Below are positions 13,879 to 19,364 of a stretch of DNA of 19,364 nt, piece by piece. The notes under the pieces were generated by a model. That model searched no databases, was not told the DNA's origin, and worked only from the letters and a program-made list of their open reading frames with translations. The stretch covers positions 1-19,364 of the forward strand of contig JAFWLF010000036.1 of assembly GCA_017511185.1 (NCBI GenBank). Reading direction: 5' to 3'. Origin of the DNA: RGIG5612 sp017511185. GTDB taxonomy: Bacteria; Bacillota; Clostridia; Lachnospirales; Lachnospiraceae. Numbering within the stretch: the stretch's first letter is position 1; every line of letters starts with the position of its first letter. The position numbers and the translations under genes are program-made.

Positions 13879-13907
13879 ATTATATAACAAGAAGCCATCT
13901 CTTTCAA
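13879..13907 (-). promoter_or_regulatory. Predicted promoter of gdhA
   Basis: On the minus strand TTGAAA (13907-13902), a 17-bp spacer and TATAAT (13884-13879) form a near-consensus sigma-A promoter. The transcript would have a leader of roughly 120 nt before the gdhA start. Confidence 0.75.
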
Positions 13908-13918
13908 GTAAAAATCTC

Positions 13919-13940
13919 AGGCCGATTTTGGCCTTTTTTT
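13919..13940 (+). terminator. Small terminator-like hairpin between the gdhA and plsX promoters
   Basis: AGGCC (13919-13923), a 6-nt loop, GGCCT (13930-13934) and a run of seven Ts (13934-13940). The stem is only 5 bp. It sits upstream of the plsX promoter and reads on the plus strand, so it may insulate plsX from antisense transcription through gdhA. Confidence 0.45.
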
Positions 13941-13969
13941 ATGTATTTTTCACATCGGAGATGCACTGG

Positions 13970-14005
13970 ATTTCACTTGAAATACGCAAATGTTTCTAGT
14001 AATAT
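13970..14005 (+). promoter_or_regulatory. Predicted plsX promoter with overlapping palindrome
   Basis: TTGAAA (13977-13982), 17 bp and TAATAT (14000-14005) form a plausible sigma-A promoter. The -35 box lies inside the perfect palindrome ATTTCA-CT-TGAAAT (13970-13983), a possible operator. The rest of the 318-nt gap (13754-14071) holds the gdhA promoter, a small terminator-like hairpin and the plsX ribosome site AGGAGG (14058-14063); nothing else is seen. Confidence 0.5.
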
Positions 14006-14071
14006 TATCTGAGTAGTTTCCGGCCGGAAAAGGACCGGTCTCTACATGTGCTTTCCGAGGAGGAATAGGGA

Positions 14072-15172
14072 GTGGAAGAACGCAGAAAAACGATTGTCGC
14101 ACTGGATGCCATGGGCGGAGATTTTGCGCCGGCCCAGCAGGTCAAAGGCGCTGTTGAGGCAGTCTGCGAAAACAAGAATATCGTTGTGAAATTGTTCGGC
14201 ATTGAGGAGCAGGTCCGTGCCGAACTGGCAAAGTATTCCTATCCGGAAGAGCAGATCGAGGTCATTCATACACCGACCGTGATCGAGACGGCAGACCCGC
14301 CGGTACTGGCTATTAAAACAAAAAAAGACTCATCCATGGTGCGCGGACTTTTCTCCGTCCGCAATAAAGAAGCAGATGCTTTTATTTCCTGCGGATGCAC
14401 CGGAGCGCTTTTAGTCGGCGGACAGACGATCGTCGGCAGGATCCGCGGGATCCAGAGAGGGGCGCTGGCGTTTGTCATGCCATCCTTAAAAGGTCCGGTC
14501 CTGATGATCGACTGCGGTGCCAATGCAGACGCCAGACCGGAAATGCTTCTTCAATTTGCCCAGATGGGATCCATTTATATGGAACATATTGTCGGTGTGA
14601 AGAACCCGAAGGTCGGTATCGTCAACATCGGAGAGGAAGAGGAGAAAGGAAACCTTCTGGTCAAGGAGACCTTCCCGCTTCTGAAGGCATGTGACAGTAT
14701 CAATTTTGTCGGCAGCGTGGAAAGCCGCGGAATCCCCGAGGGAGAAGTGGATGTGGTCGTCTGCGATGCATTTGTCGGCAACGTGATCCTGAAAATGTAT
14801 GAAGGCGTTTCGACCGCGCTGATCCATAAGATCAAAGACGTGCTGATGAGCAGCACCAAGACCAAGATCGGAGCACTTCTGATCAAGAGTGACCTGAAAA
14901 ATATGCTGAAGGATTTCTCCAGTGATGCTTACGGCGGTGCGCCGATGCTGGGCCTGAAAAACCTGGTGGTCAAGCCTCACGGAAATTCCAGCGCAGCGGT
15001 GATCAAAAACGCGATCCTGCAGTGCGAGGCCTTTGTGGCTGCAGATATTGTTGGCAAGATCGCGGAAAATATAACGGACCAGAAAGCAGGGGAAGAACCG
15101 GCAAAACAGCCGAAAGAGGAAAAACAGGCGGAACCTGCAGAATCGTCCGAACCAGCAAAACAGGAGGAATAA
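14072..15172 (+). CDS. plsX: Phosphate acyltransferase PlsX
   Basis: Peripheral membrane enzyme that makes acyl-phosphate from acyl-ACP, the first step of the PlsX/PlsY route to phosphatidic acid. It starts at a GTG with AGGAGG 8 nt upstream. The N-terminal TIVALDAMGGDFAP is diagnostic, and SCGCTGALLVGG, DCGANADARPEMLLQFA, NIGEEEEKGN, CDAFVGNVILK and YGGAPMLGLKN follow in the usual order. At 366 residues it is ~30 longer than typical because of a Pro/Glu/Lys-rich tail (about 340-366). acpP starts 1 nt after the stop, fitting the plsX-acpP-rnc-smc operon common in Firmicutes. Confidence 0.96.
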   Translation: MEERRKTIVALDAMGGDFAPAQQVKGAVEAVCENKNIVVKLFGIEEQVRAELAKYSYPEEQIEVIHTPTVIETADPPVLAIKTKKDSSMVRGLFSVRNKEADAFISCGCTGALLVGGQTIVGRIRGIQRGALAFVMPSLKGPVLMIDCGANADARPEMLLQFAQMGSIYMEHIVGVKNPKVGIVNIGEEEEKGNLLVKETFPLLKACDSINFVGSVESRGIPEGEVDVVVCDAFVGNVILKMYEGVSTALIHKIKDVLMSSTKTKIGALLIKSDLKNMLKDFSSDAYGGAPMLGLKNLVVKPHGNSSAAVIKNAILQCEAFVAADIVGKIAENITDQKAGEEPAKQPKEEKQAEPAESSEPAKQEE

Positions 15173-15173
15173 G

Positions 15174-15404
15174 ATGGAGTTTGAAAAATTACAGCAGATC
15201 ATTGCAGAAGTTCTGAACATTGATCCGGATACGATCACAGTCGATTCCAGGTTTATCGATGATCTGAGCGCTGATTCCCTTGATATCTTCGAGATCATCA
15301 CCAGTATCGAAGATGCATTTGATATTACCATTGACGACAGCCAGGCAGAATCGATCGTCACCGTTGGAGATGCAGCGGAAGCGATCCGCAATGCCGTGAA
15401 ATAA
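15174..15404 (+). CDS. acpP: Acyl carrier protein
   Basis: 76-residue acidic carrier protein of fatty-acid synthesis. The phosphopantetheine attachment site is Ser35 in the ADSLD motif, slightly atypical in reading DSLDIFE rather than the commoner DSLD(T/S)VE. AGGAGGAA inside the end of plsX is its ribosome site. Its stop codon shares one base with the rnc start (TAATG), so translation of the two is coupled. It provides acyl groups for PlsX upstream, and its holo form needs CoA made by the pathway that includes coaD earlier in the window. Confidence 0.96.
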   Translation: MEFEKLQQIIAEVLNIDPDTITVDSRFIDDLSADSLDIFEIITSIEDAFDITIDDSQAESIVTVGDAAEAIRNAVK

Positions 15405-16102
15405 TGGCCAATATAACCGATCTCGAAAATGTCATCGGTTATAACTTCACCAATAAAGAGTATCTTAAAACAGCGCTGACTCATAGTTCTTATGTCAATG
15501 AGAACAAATACAAGGACACTTCATTGGAAGATAATGAAAGGTTCGAGTTTTTTGGTGACGCTATAATCGAGCTGTACATTAGCGAATATTTATTTAACAA
15601 GTATCACAGTTTCCCCGAGGGTGACATGACGAAGCTTCGGGCTTCCATGGTTTGCGAAAAAAGTCTGGCTGAATGCGCAAAAGAGATCCGTCTTGGGGAA
15701 TATCTCCGTATGGGAAAAGGGGAATCTCATTCCGGCGGCAGGGAGCGCGCGTCTATTACATCGGACGCATTTGAAGCGCTTGTTGCAGCCATTTATCTGG
15801 ATTCTAAAGATGAAGAAATCACCCGCCGCTTTATTCACGAACATCTGATCAAAGGGCTGGAGAACAAGAAGCTTTTCTTTGATGCAAAGACAAAGCTGCA
15901 GGAGCTTACCCAGAAAGACGGCAATAAGACATTGCGGTACGAACTGATAGGCGAAAAGGGACCGGCACATGATAAGATCTTTGAGATCGCCGTCTTTTTG
16001 AATGATCTGGAGATGGGAAGAGGAAGCGGTCATTCCAAGAAAGCCGCGCAGCAGGCAGCCGCGCAGCAGGCGATCGAGAAAATTCAGACTGAACAGAAGT
16101 AG
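15404..16102 (+). CDS. rnc: Ribonuclease III
   Basis: Double-strand-specific endonuclease for rRNA and mRNA processing. 232 residues: catalytic domain at ~1-150 and double-stranded RNA-binding domain at ~155-230 (TKLQELTQKDG...GKGSGHSKKAAQQAAAQQAIEK type pattern). The signature is NERFEFFGD at 44-52, a variant of the usual NERLEFLGD with Phe at two Leu positions. Metal ligands E45, E48 and D52, and D121/E124 in SDAFEALVAAIYLD, are conserved. It starts within the acpP stop codon and is followed 8 nt later by smc. Confidence 0.96.
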   Translation: MANITDLENVIGYNFTNKEYLKTALTHSSYVNENKYKDTSLEDNERFEFFGDAIIELYISEYLFNKYHSFPEGDMTKLRASMVCEKSLAECAKEIRLGEYLRMGKGESHSGGRERASITSDAFEALVAAIYLDSKDEEITRRFIHEHLIKGLENKKLFFDAKTKLQELTQKDGNKTLRYELIGEKGPAHDKIFEIAVFLNDLEMGRGSGHSKKAAQQAAAQQAIEKIQTEQK

Positions 16103-16110
16103 AGGTAGAC

Positions 16111-19100
16111 ATGTATCTAAAAAGTATAGAGATCCAGGGCTTTAAGAGCTTCGCAAAAAAGATCGTGTTTGACTTTCCGGACGGGATCACAGGCATTGTA
16201 GGTCCGAACGGCTCCGGAAAGAGCAACGTGGCTGATGCGGTCCGTTGGGTCCTGGGCGAACAGAAGATCAAACAATTACGTGGTTCCCGCATGGAGGACG
16301 TCATCTTTGCAGGAACGGCTAACCGCAAGCCGCTGGGCTTTGCGTTTGTTTCCATTACACTGGATAACTCCGACCACAAATTAAAACTGCAGTTTGATGA
16401 GGTCACGATCTCCCGACGCGTTTTCCGCTCCGGAGAAAGTGAGTACATGATCAATGGCAGTATCTGCCGTCTGCGTGATGTGCAGGAGCTTTTATATGAT
16501 ACCGGTATCGGTAAAGAAGGCTATTCCATCATCGGACAGGGGCAGATCGATAAGATCCTGCAGGGCAAACCGGAAGAGCGCCGGGAACTGTTTGATGAAG
16601 CTGTCGGTATTGTTAAATATAAAAAGAGAAAAACGATCGCTCTCCGGAAGCTGGAAAACGAACGCCTCAATATGTCCCGCGTGAAAGACATCTTAAGCGA
16701 GCTGGGACGGCAGGTGGGACCGCTGCGCCGGCAGAGTGAAGCAGCGGATAAGTATGTCCGTTTCCGCGATGAACTGAAGAAGTACGACATCAACCTGTTC
16801 CTGTATGAGAACGGTGAGACCAAGACGAAGATCCGTGAGCTGGTAGAGAAAGAACGGATCGCTTCTGAAGATCTGGAACGTTCCAAGGCAGAGTATGAAG
16901 TTGCAAAAGAAGAATACGAGAAGCTGAGCGAGACCATCCATCAGCTGGATGAAGAGATCAGCAGCATCCGCACCAAGATCTCCCAGGGCGATATTGTAAA
17001 AGAGAGCATGCTGGGCCAGATCAAGGTGTATGAAGAGCAGATCAATTCTGCCAATGAAGCAGAAAGCCGCTACCGTGAGCGTCATGAAGAGATCACGGAG
17101 GCGATCAAAAAAGCCGAGGAAGATAAAGCGGCTCTGACCAAGGATAAAGCAGACAATCAGGAAGCTCTGACCAAAGCGCTTTCTGCGGCAAATGATCAGG
17201 ACAGCAAGGTCCTGATGGTCCAAAATGAGAGCGAAGAGATCCGGCAGGAGATTGAAAAGAAGAAAGAACGGCTGATCGAGCTGGTCAATGCGAAGGGTAC
17301 CATTAATGCCCGCCGGGAGCGTCTGGAGACGATGATGGAGCAGATGATCAAGCGCCGGGAAGAACTGACGCAGGATCTGGAAAAGTCAGAATCTGACCGT
17401 ACCGCGCAGGAAGAAAAAGTCAAAAGCCTGGAGAAAGAATTCCAGGAAGCAAAGGAGCAGGAGTCTTCCTTAACGGAAGATGTGAAAGCCCGCGAAAATG
17501 ATCTGCGTGAGGCAGATCAGGATATCGCCCGCCTGAACAGAGAACTGGGCGATGCCAGGACGCAGTACACGGCAAATGAAGCCCGTCTGGATTCTCTGCG
17601 CAATATCACCGAACGGTATGAGGGCTACGGCTCCAGCATCCGCGAGGTCATGAAGCTGAAAGAAAAAAAGACAGGTATCCATGGTGTTGTTGCGGATATC
17701 ATCAAGGTCGATAAGAAATATGAGATTGCGATCGAGACGGCGCTGGGCGGCAACATCCAGAACATTGTTACGGATACAGAAGCAACTGCCAAAGATGCGA
17801 TCGCTTATCTGAAAGCAAATAAGTTTGGACGTGCTACGTTCCTGCCGTTAAAGGCTGTGACCGGACGGGAGGAGTTTAGAAACGAGGCGGTGCTGTCTGA
17901 GCATGGTGTGCTGGGACTGGCAAGCTCCCTGGTCAATGTGGAAGAAAGATACGAGGGCGTGGCCAGATATCTGTTAGGCCGGATCGTGGTGGCGGATAAC
18001 ATCGACAACGCGCTCGCCCTTGCAAGAAAATACAATTATTCCCTGATCATCGTCACCCTGGAGGGCGAACTCTTAAACCGCGGAGGTTCTCTGACTGGCG
18101 GCGCATTTAAGAATAAATCCAATCTTCTGAGCAGAAGAAGAGAGATCGAGGAACTGGAGAACTCCCTGAAAGAACTGACGCAGAAGCAGGAAGCATATGC
18201 AAAAGATATTGATATGGTAACGCTCCGCAAGGAGAACCTGGATAAAGAGATCGCAGATCTGCGTGCCCTGCTGCAGGAGAGCCGGATCTACCTGAATACG
18301 ATCAAGATCAATCTGGATGCAGCGAACGCAAGAAAAGAAGAGATCCAGGGAACCTTTGAGAATATCAATAAGGAAAATGCGCAGATCGAAGAGCAGACCG
18401 GATCCATCCAGAATGAGAATACGTCTCTGGATTCCGAGTTAGATTCCAACCAGAAGGAGAACGAGTCGATCAAAGAAGAGATCCTGGCTCTGGAAGAGAA
18501 GCAGGTGAAGCTCCGTGAGCAGGAAGCTGCAGAACTTCTGATCGCGCAGAATATGCGTGTCGATCATTCCAGACTGGTGGAACAGAACAGTTTCCTGACC
18601 AATTCCATTATCCGTCTGGAAAATGAGATCGAGAAATTAAACAATGATAAAACCACCCTGGAGACAAACCGTACGGCGTCTATCCGGGGTATGGATGAGA
18701 AGAGAGAAGAGATCGAAAAGATCCGTCAGACTCTGGAACAGGCAGAAGTTGATAAGAAAGAACTTCTTGCCCACCTGGATGAAGTGGAGGCCGCAAAGGA
18801 AGAACAGACTGGTTCCCATAAAGGCTTTATCGATAAACGGGAAGAGTATTCCGAACGGATCGCTGATCTGGATAAAGAAGTCTTCCGTCTGAACTCCTCC
18901 CGGGAAAAACTGGAAGAGCGGTTTGAAAACCGGTCCAGCTATATCTGGGATGAGTATGAGCTGACCTATAACAACGCACTGCCGCTCAGGGATGAATCCC
19001 TGACAGATGTCAAGGAAATGCGCGATAAGATCAACGAGCTGAAGGCATCCATCCGCGGTCTTGGCGTGATCAATGTCGGCGCGATCGATGAATACAAAGA

Positions 19101-19364
19101 AGTCAAAGAACGTTATGATTTCCTGACCAACCAGTATCAGGATCTGCAGAAGGCAGAAGCCGATCTGGTCAAGATCATAAGGGATCTGGATAAGCAGATG
19201 CGGACCCAGTTCAATACAGAGTTCAAGAAGATCCGTGCAGAGTTCTCCAAAGTCTTTAAGGAGATGTTTGGCGGCGGAACCGGAAGCATTGAACTGGAAG
19301 AAGATGTGGATGTGTTGGATGCCGGCATTTCCATCATCGCCCAGCCGCCTGGAAAGAAACTGCA
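16111..19364 (+). CDS. smc: Chromosome segregation protein SMC (3' end outside window)
   Basis: Condensin ATPase that organises and helps segregate the chromosome. The first ~1084 residues are visible in one uninterrupted frame. Head: MYLKSIEIQGFKSF with Walker A GPNGSGKSN at 31-39 and SIIGQGQIDKIL. Then a long coiled coil (~165-495), a hinge from about residue 500 to 670 (EGYGSSIREVM..., ending near RGGSLTGGAF), and the returning coiled coil. Near the end come IRGLGVINVGAIDEYKEV and FGGGTGSIEL, just short of the signature motif and Walker B, which lie beyond the window. Expected full length is ~1185. It is the last visible member of the plsX-acpP-rnc-smc operon. Confidence 0.97.
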   Translation, partial: MYLKSIEIQGFKSFAKKIVFDFPDGITGIVGPNGSGKSNVADAVRWVLGEQKIKQLRGSRMEDVIFAGTANRKPLGFAFVSITLDNSDHKLKLQFDEVTISRRVFRSGESEYMINGSICRLRDVQELLYDTGIGKEGYSIIGQGQIDKILQGKPEERRELFDEAVGIVKYKKRKTIALRKLENERLNMSRVKDILSELGRQVGPLRRQSEAADKYVRFRDELKKYDINLFLYENGETKTKIRELVEKERIASEDLERSKAEYEVAKEEYEKLSETIHQLDEEISSIRTKISQGDIVKESMLGQIKVYEEQINSANEAESRYRERHEEITEAIKKAEEDKAALTKDKADNQEALTKALSAANDQDSKVLMVQNESEEIRQEIEKKKERLIELVNAKGTINARRERLETMMEQMIKRREELTQDLEKSESDRTAQEEKVKSLEKEFQEAKEQESSLTEDVKARENDLREADQDIARLNRELGDARTQYTANEARLDSLRNITERYEGYGSSIREVMKLKEKKTGIHGVVADIIKVDKKYEIAIETALGGNIQNIVTDTEATAKDAIAYLKANKFGRATFLPLKAVTGREEFRNEAVLSEHGVLGLASSLVNVEERYEGVARYLLGRIVVADNIDNALALARKYNYSLIIVTLEGELLNRGGSLTGGAFKNKSNLLSRRREIEELENSLKELTQKQEAYAKDIDMVTLRKENLDKEIADLRALLQESRIYLNTIKINLDAANARKEEIQGTFENINKENAQIEEQTGSIQNENTSLDSELDSNQKENESIKEEILALEEKQVKLREQEAAELLIAQNMRVDHSRLVEQNSFLTNSIIRLENEIEKLNNDKTTLETNRTASIRGMDEKREEIEKIRQTLEQAEVDKKELLAHLDEVEAAKEEQTGSHKGFIDKREEYSERIADLDKEVFRLNSSREKLEERFENRSSYIWDEYELTYNNALPLRDESLTDVKEMRDKINELKASIRGLGVINVGAIDEYKEVKERYDFLTNQYQDLQKAEADLVKIIRDLDKQMRTQFNTEFKKIRAEFSKVFKEMFGGGTGSIELEEDVDVLDAGISIIAQPPGKKL

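Noticed and set aside
13970..13983. parS (ParB) or Noc binding site near smc
   Set aside because: Matches are partial: the central CG of parS and the CCCGGG centre of the Noc site are missing. The site sits on a -35 element, which gives a simpler explanation for TTGAAA.
14486..15484. 332-codon minus-strand frame opposite plsX, acpP and rnc
   Set aside because: It covers three well-supported plus-strand genes and shows no motif or plausible start region.

Overview
The window is a conserved chromosomal stretch from a low-to-mid GC anaerobic Firmicute, most likely a Lachnospiraceae-type Clostridia. This rests on gene order (cmk-ispH-rpsA, rsmD-coaD, pta-ackA, rpmF...plsX-acpP-rnc-smc), Gram-positive style ribosome binding sites (AGGAGG) and the adjacency of IspH and ribosomal protein S1, which are fused in many clostridia. 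No rRNA, tRNA, transposase or phage gene is visible.

Layout. Positions 1-2973: the tail of a flavoprotein runs in an open frame into cmk, then ispH overlaps an S1-type protein whose tail is seven exact 11-residue repeats. Positions 2977-4895: rsmD, coaD and a coiled-coil protein with an acidic tail, closed by a hairpin. Positions 4952-7036: walJ-like metallo-hydrolase and tmcAL. Positions 7088-8496: a small lipoprotein with four VYGPP repeats and a radical SAM/SPASM enzyme. This is the best candidate for a little-described peptide or lipoprotein modification system. A NUDIX hydrolase converges on it from the minus strand (8475-9029). Positions 9207-11541: pta and ackA (acetate/ATP formation). 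Positions 11627-11812: rpmF behind a perfect consensus promoter.

Between rpmF and gdhA lies a 353-bp non-coding array (11908-12260) of 14 TGGWCCA palindromes, one every 26-27 bp. The central base alternates T/A and the composite period is 53 bp. It is bracketed by two strong terminators, and I cannot assign it to any named element. gdhA follows on the minus strand, then a divergent promoter region, then plsX-acpP-rnc-smc on the plus strand, with smc cut by the window edge.

Functionally most of the window is housekeeping: pyrimidine nucleotide, isoprenoid, CoA, phospholipid and fatty-acid synthesis, translation and rRNA/tRNA modification, acetate fermentation, glutamate metabolism and chromosome organisation. 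The accessory or unexplained elements are the lipoprotein/radical SAM pair, the 53-bp palindrome array and the S1 repeat tail.
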